A model generated the notes under the pieces. The model saw nothing but the letters and a program-made list of their open reading frames with translations. It had not been told where the DNA came from and searched no databases. Of a stretch of 64,000 nt of DNA, positions 44,987-53,930 are shown in pieces. The first letter of the stretch is position 1, and each line of letters begins with the position of its first letter. Source of the DNA: an uncultured Prevotella sp. (GTDB lineage: Bacteria; Bacteroidota; Bacteroidia; Bacteroidales; Bacteroidaceae). The stretch is taken from contig CAMVSV010000013.1 of NCBI GenBank assembly GCA_947170265.1, positions 1 to 64,000 on the forward strand. The letters are read 5' to 3'. The translations under genes and the position numbers were made by a program.

Positions 44987-45871
44987 TTAAAACAGATGAC
45001 GGAATTGAGAGGGAATGGGGGTCTCAAACTCCATGCGCTCATGGGTCACGGGATGGAAGAAACACAGCAGGAAGGCATGGAGACACAGACGGTGGATGGG
45101 GTCGTTGCCGTCACCATATTTCGTATCGCCACAAACAGGGTGATGCATGTCGGCAGCATGCACGCGGATCTGGTTCTTCCTTCCTGTTTCAAGCTTGAAC
45201 TCAACCAGCGAATGGTCGGTGGTGCGGGCAAGCACATGAAAGTGGGTAACAGCATATTTACCACCGTTGTCTACCGGTGACGAGTAGGTTACATAGGCTT
45301 TGTTGTCTTTCAGCCAGTTAGCAATGGTGCCTTCGTCATCTTCCATCTCGCCACTTAATACAGCCACATATCTGCGGTCATATACGATGTTGTGCCAATC
45401 ACGTTCAAAGGCCTGCTCTGTTTGCATGTCTTTGGCATAGACCATCAATCCACTGGTGTCGCGGTCAAGGCGGTGAACGACATGAGCCCTGCATTTCTGA
45501 CGTGATTTCAGGAAATAGTCGTCAAGCACCGATTTTACATTCAGCGACTTGTGACCGGCAGCCATCGAGAGGATGCCCTCTTTCTTTTCCACCACCACAA
45601 GGTACTGGTCCTCATACACAATCTTGACATAGCGACTCTTGAAGATGTCGTTTTTCTTGGTCTGACTCACCGAGATCTTCATTCCGGGCTTCAACGGGTG
45701 GTCAAACTGGGTAACCACCTTGCCGTTGACTTTAATGCCTCGTCCCTGGAGTGTGGCTTTGACCTTGGTCTTGCTCTGTCTCAGATTGGCAAGGAGCCAT
45801 TCCAACAATGGCATTTCTTCTTTCACCACATAATGGTCGTAGCGATCTTGTTGATATCTGTTTGTCTTCAT
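44987..45871 (-). CDS. RluA-family pseudouridine synthase
   Basis: The 294-residue product isomerises uridine to pseudouridine in RNA. It has an N-terminal S4 RNA-binding domain (about residues 20-80, VKATLQGRGIKVNGKVV) and an RluA-type catalytic domain with the catalytic Asp in HVVHRLDRDTSGLMV. Later motifs are LETGRKNQIRVH and HPVCGDTKYG. It could act on 23S rRNA (RluC/RluD type); the exact site is unknown. The promoter box TACCTTTG ends only 7 bases before the ATG, so the mRNA is probably leaderless. A 51-residue membrane protein gene follows. Confidence 0.93.
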   Translation of the reverse strand: MKTNRYQQDRYDHYVVKEEMPLLEWLLANLRQSKTKVKATLQGRGIKVNGKVVTQFDHPLKPGMKISVSQTKKNDIFKSRYVKIVYEDQYLVVVEKKEGILSMAAGHKSLNVKSVLDDYFLKSRQKCRAHVVHRLDRDTSGLMVYAKDMQTEQAFERDWHNIVYDRRYVAVLSGEMEDDEGTIANWLKDNKAYVTYSSPVDNGGKYAVTHFHVLARTTDHSLVEFKLETGRKNQIRVHAADMHHPVCGDTKYGDGNDPIHRLCLHAFLLCFFHPVTHERMEFETPIPSQFRHLF

Positions 45872-45878
45872 CTCGCCG

Positions 45879-45886
45879 CAAAGGTA
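45879..45886 (-). promoter_or_regulatory. Promoter -7 box of the rluA-like gene
   Basis: TACCTTTG on the minus strand, 7 bases from the ATG. Confidence 0.6.
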
Positions 45887-46008
45887 ACATTAAAAATGCA
45901 GATACCACACATGCCTTCTCGTTTTTTTCAGAACGAGTAATGCAAGATGTGGCTGTTTATGCTTGAGTATTAGAGTAATAGTGTTGCAAGTGAAATAGGG
46001 TAATACCG

Positions 46009-48174
46009 CTATCTTGATGCGAGGTAAACCAGTCGAAGCTCCTCCCATGTCACGTCGGGTGGACACAGCAGCTTTATGGGTGACAGTCCTGTCACGTCGC
46101 CGGCTTTTGCCATGGCTGTGCTGATGGCTTTTACCTTGTCGGCGTCGATGAGTTGTGTAACAGGTATCTCTCCCTTCTTCACGGCTGAGGCAAGATGAGT
46201 GTAAATGGTAGAAGTAGAGAGGTTTCTCTCCTTGGCAATGAGCTCGGGCAACATTCCGCTGCGATACATTCTCAGAGTCACCTCCTGGGTGGGTTCCTTT
46301 TTGGGTTTTGGTTCTTTAGGTTTGCGTTCGCGTTTCTTGCGGGTGCTGTTTGGGTTAAGCATATCCATGGCTTCAAGCAGTGTTTCCTGCTTTGCTTTCA
46401 GGTAGAAAGCCACGCTGAATACCTCTTCTGCCATCCTCGTGAGCAGTCCCTTGCGAGCAAGGTATGCGAGCTGAAGGTCGGCGAAAGTGTTGTCGAGACG
46501 TTTCATGGCTTGCTTGTTGTTACTCTTGATGTCTTTGGTCTGATGCAGCAGTTTCTCAAAGAGGGCTTCCAAGGTGTTGCTGAAATATGTAGCGCTGCGT
46601 TGTACTCTGTCAAGAACATCCTCGCTGCTGAGCTGTTTCATCGTCATGTCGGCTATTTGCCTTTGCCATTTTTCGGCAATGTCAAAGAGCTTGAGCCTGG
46701 TGTCGAGCATGGTTTGCTTATGTAGCGTGGTGAGAGAGCTGAAGGCATGGCTGAAATACTCTATCATCACTCTTCCGAGGGCTTCCTCGTATTGGCAGAT
46801 GTCATTGAAGTCGAACATCTCCATGAGCAAATGACGGTAGTATTCGTCCTTGAAAGTCTCAAGGCGGCCAACATTTCGTGTTGTTGCCTCTTGCTGTCGG
46901 TTTATGTATTGGTGGACGTTCTCATCGTTGATGACGGCTGACGGTGTGAGCATTGATGAGAGTACCATGCCCTCCATGGTGCGGCAACGGCTCAGGGCCA
47001 CATACACCTGTCCCGGGGCAAACGACCGTTGCGCATCGATGATGGCATGGTTGAAGGTCAGCCCCTGACTCTTATGTATGGTTATTGCCCATGCCAGACG
47101 CAAAGGCATTTGGTTGAAGGTGCCCACAACCTTACTTTCAATCTCTTTCGTGCGTTCGTTGAGGGTATATTTGGTGTTTTCCCATACTTGAGGCTCAACT
47201 TTAACGGTCTGACCGTTGTCGTGGCATCTCACTATCACATTGCTGGCATTGAGTTCTGTTATGCAGCCTATCCTTCCATTGTAGTAGAGATGCTCGGCAG
47301 AAGGGTCGTTTTTAATGAACATAACTTGTGCTCCCACCTTCAGCGTGAGCTGTGGGGCGGTAGGGTAGGCGTATTCAGGGAAGGTGCCATCTACGTCGGC
47401 TTTATACACTATTGGCTTGGTGGGCAGCTGTTCCATGCGTGTCTCGTTATATCTGTCAGCAGAGGCATTGTGCGTGGTGAGCCTTATATATCCCTCACTG
47501 TCGGATGGTTGGAAATCTGGGATGTAACGACTGTTGAGCTGCTGCATGTCGGTGTCTGTGGGGCGACCGTCTCGTATGTGGTTGAGTATGGTGAGGAACT
47601 GTAGGTCTTGCTGGCGGTAAACATGTTCGAGTTGTATAGTCACATAGTCTATTAGACTCAGTGCGTGGCTTCCAAAGAAATATGGAGTGTCGTAATAGGA
47701 CCTGAGCATCTGCTCATCATCGGGAGTTACCACGGGAGTGAGCTGTCCAAGGTCGCCAATCATAAGCAGCTGAACGCCACCGAAGGGCTTGTCGTGTTTC
47801 CTGAAACGGCGCAACACACTGTCTATGGCATCAAGCAGGTCACTCCTCACCATGGATATCTCATCAATGATGAGTAAGTCGATAGACGACAAAATCTTTC
47901 GTTTCTCCTTGCTGAAATCGAAACGGCTTTTCATTGTTGCTGAGGGAACAAACGGTGACAGAGGCAGCTGGAAGAATGAATGTATTGTGACTCCTCCGGC
48001 ATTGATGGCAGCTACACCCGTAGGAGCCACTACTATGGAGCGTTTCGATGACTGCTGAACCACTGTTTTCAGGAATGTGGTCTTGCCCGTACCTGCCTTG
48101 CCCGTAAGGAATATGCTTTTTCCAGTGTGTTCTATGAACTCCCATGCAAGCCTCATCTCTTTGTTTTGTGCCAT
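46009..48174 (-). CDS. PIF1/RecD-type SF1 helicase
   Basis: This 721-residue ATP-dependent DNA helicase has an N-terminal superfamily 1B core: Walker A FLTGKAGTGKTTFL (about residues 22-35), VVAPTGVAAINAGG, Walker B LLIIDEISMV, GDLGQLTPV, and further motifs AWAITIHKSQGLTF and VYVALSRC. The C-terminal 250 residues are helical. They hold a basic Lys/Pro-rich linker (RKKRERKPKEPKPKKE) and a helix-turn-helix-like end (MYRSGMLPELIAKERNLSTSTIYTHL) that probably binds DNA. PIF1-type helicases remove roadblocks such as G-quadruplexes and R-loops. The chosen ATG at 48174 (MAQNKEMRLAWEFIEHTG) lies 42 bases after the promoter box. Confidence 0.92.
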   Translation of the reverse strand: MAQNKEMRLAWEFIEHTGKSIFLTGKAGTGKTTFLKTVVQQSSKRSIVVAPTGVAAINAGGVTIHSFFQLPLSPFVPSATMKSRFDFSKEKRKILSSIDLLIIDEISMVRSDLLDAIDSVLRRFRKHDKPFGGVQLLMIGDLGQLTPVVTPDDEQMLRSYYDTPYFFGSHALSLIDYVTIQLEHVYRQQDLQFLTILNHIRDGRPTDTDMQQLNSRYIPDFQPSDSEGYIRLTTHNASADRYNETRMEQLPTKPIVYKADVDGTFPEYAYPTAPQLTLKVGAQVMFIKNDPSAEHLYYNGRIGCITELNASNVIVRCHDNGQTVKVEPQVWENTKYTLNERTKEIESKVVGTFNQMPLRLAWAITIHKSQGLTFNHAIIDAQRSFAPGQVYVALSRCRTMEGMVLSSMLTPSAVINDENVHQYINRQQEATTRNVGRLETFKDEYYRHLLMEMFDFNDICQYEEALGRVMIEYFSHAFSSLTTLHKQTMLDTRLKLFDIAEKWQRQIADMTMKQLSSEDVLDRVQRSATYFSNTLEALFEKLLHQTKDIKSNNKQAMKRLDNTFADLQLAYLARKGLLTRMAEEVFSVAFYLKAKQETLLEAMDMLNPNSTRKKRERKPKEPKPKKEPTQEVTLRMYRSGMLPELIAKERNLSTSTIYTHLASAVKKGEIPVTQLIDADKVKAISTAMAKAGDVTGLSPIKLLCPPDVTWEELRLVYLASR

Positions 48175-48216
48175 GTGTCTCTTAATGTTATCACCTTTAT
48201 GCGTTTGTTGTTTTTG

Positions 48217-48224
48217 CAAAGGTA
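48217..48224 (-). promoter_or_regulatory. Promoter -7 box of the PIF1-like helicase gene
   Basis: TACCTTTG on the minus strand, 42 bases before the chosen ATG. Confidence 0.6.
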
Positions 48225-48429
48225 GATAAAAATCCCCGAATAACAATTCTTAGCCAATAGCGTGTTGCAGCATCCAAACCAAAATGTTAGTTTGGAAAGC
48301 TGTTGACTTTTTGTTAAAAACGTGATGTGGGAATGTTGCTATTATTAAAAATGTGTAATTTTGCTTGTATGCCATGGTGAAATCACTCAGAAATTCTCAA
48401 ATTTATTTGGCGTTTCCCCCGCTTAGTCG

Positions 48430-48437
48430 TAACTTTG
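48430..48437 (+). promoter_or_regulatory. Promoter -7 box of bamD operon
   Basis: TAACTTTG on the plus strand, 30 bases before the bamD ATG. A second box, TAATTTTG at 48356-48363, could give a longer transcript. Confidence 0.6.
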
Positions 48438-48467
48438 CAGCCAAATTGCGCGTTACAATTTTCAATA

Positions 48468-49301
48468 ATGAAGAAAACAGTAATATCTACGATATTGGCG
48501 GTAATACTCCTGTCGGGTTGTGCCCATGAGTTCAATCAGGTTTACAAGACCTCTGACTATGACTACAAGTATGAGTATGCGAAGGAGTGTTTTGCTACAG
48601 GCAAGTATGGCAATGCCGTGACATTGCTCTCTGACTTGATAATGATACAGAAAGGAACGGAGCGTGCGCAGGAAAGCCTCTACATGCTTGCCATGGCTCA
48701 ATTCTGCGACAAAGACTACGAGGGTGCAGCTGCGACGTTCAAGAAGTATTTTCAGACCTATCCCAATGGAGTTTATGCAGAGATGGCGTCGTTCTACACA
48801 GGACAGAGCCTGTATATGAGCACGCCGGAACCACGTCTGGACCAGACTCCCACCGTGTCTGCCATTGCTGCATTTCAGGAATATATGGATATCTATCCTG
48901 ATGGAAGGATGAAAGGCACAGCTCTGCAGCGTCTCTATGAGCTTCAGGATAAACTCATAGAGAAGGAATATCTCTCGGCTAAGCTCTATTATAACCTCGG
49001 GACATATTTCGGCAACTGCACCAGCGGAGGCAACAACTATGAAGCATGTATCATCACCGCTCAGAATGCTCTCAACGACTATCCTTACAGCAACATGCGC
49101 GAGGACTTCTCGCTGCTTATCATGAAGAGCAAATATGAGTTGGCGCAGATGAGCGTGGAGTCGAAGCGAATGGAGAGGTTTCAGGATGCCGAAGATGAAT
49201 GCTATGGTTTCATCAACGAATATCCCGATTCCAAGGAACGCTCTACGGCAGAGAAATATATAGAGAAGTGCAAGCAAGTGACAAAGGATGCCCAAGACTG
49301 A
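48468..49301 (+). CDS. bamD: Outer-membrane assembly lipoprotein BamD
   Basis: BamD is the essential lipoprotein partner of BamA in inserting beta-barrel proteins. The 277-residue product begins MKKTVISTILAVILLSGCA, a lipoprotein signal with the lipobox LSGC. The mature part holds TPR-like helical repeats (YAKECFATGKYGNAVTLLSDL, AQFCDKDYEGAAATFKKYFQTYP, AIAAFQEYMDIYPD). The frame opens at 48435, but the ATG at 48468 starts the signal peptide. rpoZ and a DUF4293 gene follow on the same strand, an arrangement common in Bacteroidetes. Confidence 0.93.
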   Translation: MKKTVISTILAVILLSGCAHEFNQVYKTSDYDYKYEYAKECFATGKYGNAVTLLSDLIMIQKGTERAQESLYMLAMAQFCDKDYEGAAATFKKYFQTYPNGVYAEMASFYTGQSLYMSTPEPRLDQTPTVSAIAAFQEYMDIYPDGRMKGTALQRLYELQDKLIEKEYLSAKLYYNLGTYFGNCTSGGNNYEACIITAQNALNDYPYSNMREDFSLLIMKSKYELAQMSVESKRMERFQDAEDECYGFINEYPDSKERSTAEKYIEKCKQVTKDAQD

Positions 49302-49389
49302 CTTTCGGAAAAGCAGTCTCTGACAGTTTTCAGCTAATAATACTCCTTTGCAGACAATATTGATAATTATTAAACCAGATATTAGATAC

Positions 49390-49725
49390 ATGGATTACAA
49401 GAAGAGTAAAGCACCGGTAAACACAGTGACACGCGACATTATGTCGCTTTGTGATGAAACAGACAATATCTATGAGAGCGTGGCAATCATAGCCAAGCGT
49501 GCCAATCAGATAGCTGTGGAGATAAAGCAAGACCTGAGCAAGAAGCTTGCTGAGTTTGCTTCATACAGCGATACGCTCGAAGAGGTGTTTGAAAACCGCG
49601 AGCAGATAGAGATTTCCCGCTACTATGAAAAGCTTCCCAAGCCAACGCTGCTTGCCACACAGGAGTTTATTGACGGTGAAGTGTATTGGCGCGATCCATC
49701 GAAAGAGAATAAAGAGGAACTCTAA
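49390..49725 (+). CDS. rpoZ: RNA polymerase omega subunit-like protein
   Basis: The 111-residue product (MDYKKSKAPVNTVTRDI) matches the divergent omega subunit found between bamD and DUF4293 genes in Bacteroidetes. The core omega helix is recognisable in NIYESVAIIAKRANQIAVEIKQDL, with the conserved Arg-Ala-Asn-Gln block. The C-terminal 40 residues are an acidic extension. It probably assists assembly of the beta' subunit. The frame opens at 49348, but the ATG at 49390 is the natural start. The next gene begins 2 bases after its stop. Confidence 0.88.
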   Translation: MDYKKSKAPVNTVTRDIMSLCDETDNIYESVAIIAKRANQIAVEIKQDLSKKLAEFASYSDTLEEVFENREQIEISRYYEKLPKPTLLATQEFIDGEVYWRDPSKENKEEL

Positions 49726-49727
49726 CA

Positions 49728-50177
49728 ATGATCCAAAGAAAACAAACAGTATTTCTACTGCTTGCCCTTGCAGCTGTGATTGCATGTCTGATGATGCCGG
49801 TGGGTTTCTATGAACCATCGGCTATGGGTGGCAATCTATATGTAACATGCTTCTCTACGCGCGGATTGGCAGAACCATCATTTAATTATGGCTTGTTTGC
49901 CACATTGCTGCTTGCGTGTCCTGTTACCTTATGGGCTGTGTTTGCTTACAAGAACAGGAAGTTTCAGGCTCGTCTGTGCACTGTTAATATGTTGCTCATG
50001 GTGGCATGGTATGCTTTCTATGCCTTGAAGGCTTTTGTGGACGTTGTCCCCGAAACCTCTTTCAAACCATTGTTCGCATCTTGCCTGCCGTTTGTGGCAT
50101 TGATTCTCTATGTGTTGGCGCGCAAAGGCATCATTGCTGATGAGAAACTGGTGCGTGCTGCCGATAGAATACGTTGA
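49728..50177 (+). CDS. DUF4293 family membrane protein
   Basis: This 149-residue inner-membrane protein has four helices: TVFLLLALAAVIACLMMPVGF, FATLLLACPVTLWAVFAY, CTVNMLLMVAWYAFYALK and PFVALILYVLARKG. The start MIQRKQTVFLLLA is characteristic of the Bacteroidetes DUF4293 family. Its function is unknown. It begins 2 bases after the rpoZ stop, so it is translationally coupled, and a strong terminator follows at 50199-50238. Confidence 0.88.
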   Translation: MIQRKQTVFLLLALAAVIACLMMPVGFYEPSAMGGNLYVTCFSTRGLAEPSFNYGLFATLLLACPVTLWAVFAYKNRKFQARLCTVNMLLMVAWYAFYALKAFVDVVPETSFKPLFASCLPFVALILYVLARKGIIADEKLVRAADRIR

Positions 50178-50198
50178 CATTCATCATTATAATTATAC

Positions 50199-50238
50199 AA
50201 AAAGCCTCGAAAGGACAAACCCTTCGAGGCTTTTTTGT
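50199..50238. terminator. Terminator after the bamD-rpoZ-DUF4293 operon
   Basis: The stem AAAAAGCCTCGAAGG-like (arms 50199-50214 and 50221-50236) ends in a run of T on the plus strand and A on the other side; it also serves the convergent lipoprotein gene. Confidence 0.9.
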
Positions 50239-50281
50239 ATTATGATGTTTACTTTGATATTACATCTTCTGGTATCATAGC

Positions 50282-50962
50282 TTAGATACCAAGCTTTTTC
50301 TTAACGTCGGAAGCAGCTTTGTCTATGCCTTCCGAAGCTTTCTTCTTTGCATCGTTAACGGCAGCGTTGGCTTTTTCGTTGGCTTTCTCCTTTGCATCTT
50401 CTACAGCTTTGTCGGCAGCCTCTTTAGCAGCTTTTGGAGCATTCTTCACTGCGTCAACAGCCTCGTTGGCAGCATTTACGGCATTGTCGGCAGCATCCTT
50501 CACACCGGCAGCGGCTTCTTCACCAGCAGCCTTTGCATTGCCGAGAGCAGAGGAAAGACCACTAATAACATTGTCAGCAGGAACGTCGGTAATGGCTGCA
50601 ACAGCAGCACCTACAGCAGCATTGTCGCCTACCACAGCCTTGATTTTGTCGGAGTTCTCTTTCAGGAAGCTCTGTACTTTCTCAAGATATTCCTTGGCAA
50701 CAGCGGGATTCTTTGCGAGGAATTCAGCAGCCTTGGCTTTTACTGTCTCGATGGCTGTTTGGAGTGCATTGGCATCCTTGCCGTTGAAGAGTGCCGAGAT
50801 GTTGCCTATAGCCTCGTCGGCAGCCTTGTTTGCTTCTTCGCTCAGGGCAGCTACAGTGTCCACTGCTGTGGTGTCGCTGTCGTTGTTACCATTGGTTTTG
50901 TTTCCGCAGCTGGTGATGGTTATGGCTGCAGCTGCAATAGCCATGAAAATGATTTTCTTCAT
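50282..50962 (-). CDS. Ala/Lys-rich lipoprotein with long amphipathic helices
   Basis: The 226-residue product begins MKKIIFMAIAAAAITITSCG, a lipoprotein signal with the lipobox ITSC. The mature part starts with a low-complexity Asn/Asp/Thr linker. From about residue 140 to the end it consists of repeated Ala/Lys/Asp/Glu units such as AKAAGEEAAAGVKDAADNA, of the 11-residue LEA/apolipoprotein type. It would form a long amphipathic helix or coiled coil in the periplasm. Its role may be structural (a Lpp-like spacer) or stress-protective, but this is inference. A promoter box and a 7-bp hairpin lie in the upstream region. Confidence 0.8.
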   Translation of the reverse strand: MKKIIFMAIAAAAITITSCGNKTNGNNDSDTTAVDTVAALSEEANKAADEAIGNISALFNGKDANALQTAIETVKAKAAEFLAKNPAVAKEYLEKVQSFLKENSDKIKAVVGDNAAVGAAVAAITDVPADNVISGLSSALGNAKAAGEEAAAGVKDAADNAVNAANEAVDAVKNAPKAAKEAADKAVEDAKEKANEKANAAVNDAKKKASEGIDKAASDVKKKLGI

Positions 50963-51000
50963 TTTGCTTTCCCTTTTTAGTTATACTTGAATGTTGTTAT

Positions 51001-51023
51001 ATGGTGGCAACGCTTTCCACCAT
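51001..51023 (-). promoter_or_regulatory. 5' UTR hairpin of the Ala-rich lipoprotein mRNA
   Basis: The perfect 7-bp stem ATGGTGG / CCACCAT with a 9-base loop lies between the promoter box and the gene start. It may stabilise an abundant mRNA. Confidence 0.45.
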
Positions 51024-51039
51024 CATCTTTTTTCGTCTG

Positions 51040-51047
51040 CAAATATA
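51040..51047 (-). promoter_or_regulatory. Promoter -7 box of the Ala-rich lipoprotein gene
   Basis: TATATTTG on the minus strand. Confidence 0.55.
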
Positions 51048-51111
51048 ACGGATTTCCATGTTGATTGTTATTTTCTTTTGCATCATTTAACGAAAAAACG
51101 TTGAAAAACAT

Positions 51112-51119
51112 TATCTTTG
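51112..51119 (+). promoter_or_regulatory. Promoter -7 box of ndk
   Basis: TATCTTTG on the plus strand gives a leader of about 70 nt. Confidence 0.55.
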
Positions 51120-51194
51120 CGGTGCATAGGGATATGAAAAACATGCTGACATTAATTTACATTATATAGAATACATATTTTAAAAGCATTAATT

Positions 51195-51656
51195 ATGGAA
51201 AAAACACTCGTATTGTTAAAGCCCAGCTGCGTGCAGCGACAGCTTATTGGTGAAGTGGTGAAACGTTTCGAGCGCCGCGGTCTTCGCATTGCCGGCATGA
51301 AGATGATGCAGCTTGATGATGCAATACTTCGCGAGCATTATGCTCACTTGGCTGACAAGCCATTCTTTCCAACCCTTGCCGACTCAATGAAAGCTTCGCC
51401 TGTTGTGGCAATGGCACTTGAAGGCATTGATGCAGTGCAGGTGGTCAGGACGATGACTGGCGCCACCAATGGTAGGGCAGCCATGCCGGGAACCATTCGT
51501 GGCGATTTTTCCATGAGCAATCAGCAAAACATTGTTCATGCGTCAGATTCTCCCGAGAATGCGGAGATAGAGTTGAAGCGTTTCTTCCGTGACGAGGAGA
51601 TCTTTGACTATACCAGCGGTGCCCATGTCTATGTATATGGAGCTGACGAGGCATAG
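51195..51656 (+). CDS. ndk: Nucleoside diphosphate kinase
   Basis: Ndk balances nucleoside triphosphate pools by phosphate transfer through a His intermediate. The 153-residue product shows TLVLLKPSCVQRQLIGEV, the substrate segment MTGATNGRAAMPGTIRGDF, and the active-site His in NIVHASDSPENAEIE. It ends with a short extension (YDYTSGAHVYVYGADEA-like) as in other Bacteroidetes enzymes. An MBL-hydrolase gene follows 26 bases downstream on the same strand. Confidence 0.97.
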   Translation: MEKTLVLLKPSCVQRQLIGEVVKRFERRGLRIAGMKMMQLDDAILREHYAHLADKPFFPTLADSMKASPVVAMALEGIDAVQVVRTMTGATNGRAAMPGTIRGDFSMSNQQNIVHASDSPENAEIELKRFFRDEEIFDYTSGAHVYVYGADEA

Positions 51657-51682
51657 AGCGTTTAACCAATGTAACAATAAAA

Positions 51683-52495
51683 TTGGAGAAAAGAACCAAC
51701 GCACGGAATAGGATAACCTTCCTCGGCACTGGTAATGCACTTGCTACGCGTTGCTATAACACCTGTTTCACCATTCATAGCAGTGGTGGAACGATATTGC
51801 TTGTTGATGCAGGTGGCGGCAATGGTATTTTTAACCAGTTGTCACGAGCTGGTATTGAACGAGAGAGCATTACCGACATCTTTGTGACCCATGCCCATAC
51901 AGACCATATCCTTGGTGTAGTATGGCTCATCAGGCTTGCCTTGCAAAAGAAAGCACCGATGATAATCCATAGTCATAGCAAGGTGATAGAGCTGCTTAAA
52001 TATATATGTTACCAGACCATGCCCGATAATACAGTGGCGGGGATAGGCAGTATGGTCGTGTTTCATGAGTTGACAGATGGTGAGGCGTTCCAAGTGGGTG
52101 ACATAAGTCTCCGCTGCTTCGACATCCATTCATCCAAAGAAACGCAGTATGGCTTTACGGCTGTCTTTGAAGATGGATTGCGGCTGGTGTGTTTGGGTGA
52201 TGAACCCTATAACGAGATTAACGAATGTTATGTTCGTGATGCTGACTGGCTTATGTGTGAAGCTTTTTGTCTTTACGAAGACCGCGACAGCTTCCATCCG
52301 TATGAGAAACATCACAGCACGGCATTAGACGCAGCGCGTCTGGCAGAGGGTCTCGACGTGAGGAACCTGATACTCTATCACACAGAGGACAAGACCCTGC
52401 CGAGCCGTCGCATGCGCTACACGGCAGAAGCACAGGGCGTATTCTCGGGTAGGGTGGTGGTACCTGATGATTTGGAGGCTGTTGTTCTTGATTGA
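51683..52495 (+). CDS. MBL-fold hydrolase, RNase Z-like
   Basis: This 270-residue metallo-beta-lactamase-fold protein has FLGTGNALATRCYNTC at the N-terminus, the zinc motif FVTHAHTDHILGVVW (about residues 69-83) and an Asp in CLGDEPYNEINE. Further His residues lie in HHSTALDAARLAEG and LYHTED. The layout resembles the RNase Z/ElaC or YhfI-type group; no flexible arm for tRNA is evident. The reading frame starts at a TTG (51683), since no ATG precedes the fold. It probably shares a transcript with ndk and is followed by a terminator. Confidence 0.82.
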   Translation: MEKRTNARNRITFLGTGNALATRCYNTCFTIHSSGGTILLVDAGGGNGIFNQLSRAGIERESITDIFVTHAHTDHILGVVWLIRLALQKKAPMIIHSHSKVIELLKYICYQTMPDNTVAGIGSMVVFHELTDGEAFQVGDISLRCFDIHSSKETQYGFTAVFEDGLRLVCLGDEPYNEINECYVRDADWLMCEAFCLYEDRDSFHPYEKHHSTALDAARLAEGLDVRNLILYHTEDKTLPSRRMRYTAEAQGVFSGRVVVPDDLEAVVLD

Positions 52496-52528
52496 TATCT
52501 TGGTAGTTGCTTTTTCATAAACATAAAA

Positions 52529-52562
52529 AAGCGGCTGTTCCCTTGAGAGGGAGGAGCCGCTT
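52529..52562. terminator. Bidirectional terminator between the MBL gene and metY
   Basis: The stem AAGCGGCT / AGCCGCTT, continued by CCC/GGG pairs, has A run and TTCTTT on its sides; it separates convergent genes. Confidence 0.75.
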
Positions 52563-52583
52563 CTTTCATTTTATGCTGATGTC

Positions 52584-53867
52584 TCAGATCTTGTCTAAAG
52601 CCTGCTTGATGTCGTCGAGTATATCGTCGGCATCTTCAATGCCCACCGACATGCGAATGAGGTCTGGAGCGATGCCAGCCTCGCGTAGCTGTTCGTCGGA
52701 GAGCTGTCGATGGGTATGGCTTGCAGGATGAAGCACGCATGAACGAGCGTCAGCCACATGGGTTACGATAGCTATGAGCTGCAACGAGTCCATGAAACGT
52801 ATGGCAGTGTCGCGGTCGCCCTTGAGACCGAATGCTATCACGCCGCATGTGCCGTTGGGCATATATTTTTGTGCGAGAGCATGACAGTCGTCTGCTTCCA
52901 GTCCGCTGTAGTGAACCCATGCCACGCGAGAATCAGACTGAAGAAACTCTGCCACGCGCTGTGCGTTGTCACAGTGACGCTGCATGCGCAGGTGTAGTGT
53001 TTCCAGTCCGAGGTTCAGCAGGAAAGCGTTGTGTGGCGATGGTATGGAGCCGAGGTCGCGCATGAGTTGTGCTGTGAGCTTGGTCACATAAGCCATTTTT
53101 CCAAATGCCTTGGTATAGGTGAGACCGTGGTATGATTCGTCGGGAGTACATAGTCCGGGGAATTTGTCTGCATGTGCATCCCAGTCGAAGTTTCCGCTGT
53201 CCACTATGCATCCTCCTACCTGTGTGGCATGTCCGTCCATGTATTTTGTAGTGGAGTGGGTAACGATGTCGGCACCCCACTCAAAGGGTCGGCAGTTTAT
53301 TGGTGTGGGGAAGGTGTTGTCAACGATGAGGGGCACTCCGTGGCGGTGGGCAATGTTTGCAAACTTCTCGATGTCGAGTATTCTGCATCCGGGGTTGGAT
53401 ATCGTTTCTCCAAACAGAGCCTTGGTGTTGGGGCGGAAAGCTTTGTCTATCTCCTCTTCGCTTGCATCTTGGTTTATGAAGGTGCAGTCAATGCCCAGTT
53501 TCTTCAGTGTCACACCAAAGAGATTGTAGGTTCCGCCATAGATTTCGTTGGAAGTGACGATGTGGTCGCCAGCCTCGCAGATATTGAATATTGCGTAGAA
53601 GTTGGCAGCTTGTCCGCTTGAGGTGAGCATGGCTGCCACACCTCCTTCAAGTTCAGCAATCTTCTGAGCCACGGCATCATTGGTAGGATTCTGCAGTCGT
53701 GTATAGAAGTATCCTGATTTCTTGAGGTCGAAGAGGTCTGCCATCTCTTCGGTATTGTCGTATTTGAATGTTGTGCTTTGATAGATGGGGAGCACTCTTG
53801 ATTCTCCGTTTTTTGGTTTCCATCCTGCCTGTACGCAGAGTGTAGCTTGTTTCATTTTCTTTTCCAT
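52584..53867 (-). CDS. metY: O-acetylhomoserine sulfhydrylase (aminocarboxypropyltransferase)
   Basis: This PLP-dependent enzyme makes homocysteine from O-acetylhomoserine and sulfide, in the Cys/Met PLP family. The 427-residue product has YTRLQNPTNDAVAQKIAELEGG, SSGQAANFYAI, the conserved VDNTFPTPINCRPFEWGADI, and the PLP Lys in THSTTKYMDGHATQ. It ends with RMSVGIEDADDILDDI. The start is chosen at 53867 (MEKKMKQATLCVQAGW); a further 19 residues upstream lack resemblance. The DEAD-box helicase gene ends 63 bases upstream. Confidence 0.94.
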   Translation of the reverse strand: MEKKMKQATLCVQAGWKPKNGESRVLPIYQSTTFKYDNTEEMADLFDLKKSGYFYTRLQNPTNDAVAQKIAELEGGVAAMLTSSGQAANFYAIFNICEAGDHIVTSNEIYGGTYNLFGVTLKKLGIDCTFINQDASEEEIDKAFRPNTKALFGETISNPGCRILDIEKFANIAHRHGVPLIVDNTFPTPINCRPFEWGADIVTHSTTKYMDGHATQVGGCIVDSGNFDWDAHADKFPGLCTPDESYHGLTYTKAFGKMAYVTKLTAQLMRDLGSIPSPHNAFLLNLGLETLHLRMQRHCDNAQRVAEFLQSDSRVAWVHYSGLEADDCHALAQKYMPNGTCGVIAFGLKGDRDTAIRFMDSLQLIAIVTHVADARSCVLHPASHTHRQLSDEQLREAGIAPDLIRMSVGIEDADDILDDIKQALDKI

Positions 53868-53930
53868 TGGGTTATTTCGTTTAGTTGTTTTATTTGTCTG
53901 TTGTTGATAATGGTTGGTTGCCATTGTCTT

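Noticed and set aside
48372..48536. 54-codon plus-strand frame overlapping the bamD start
   Set aside because: It overlaps the bamD promoter and signal peptide in another frame and shows no protein-like features.
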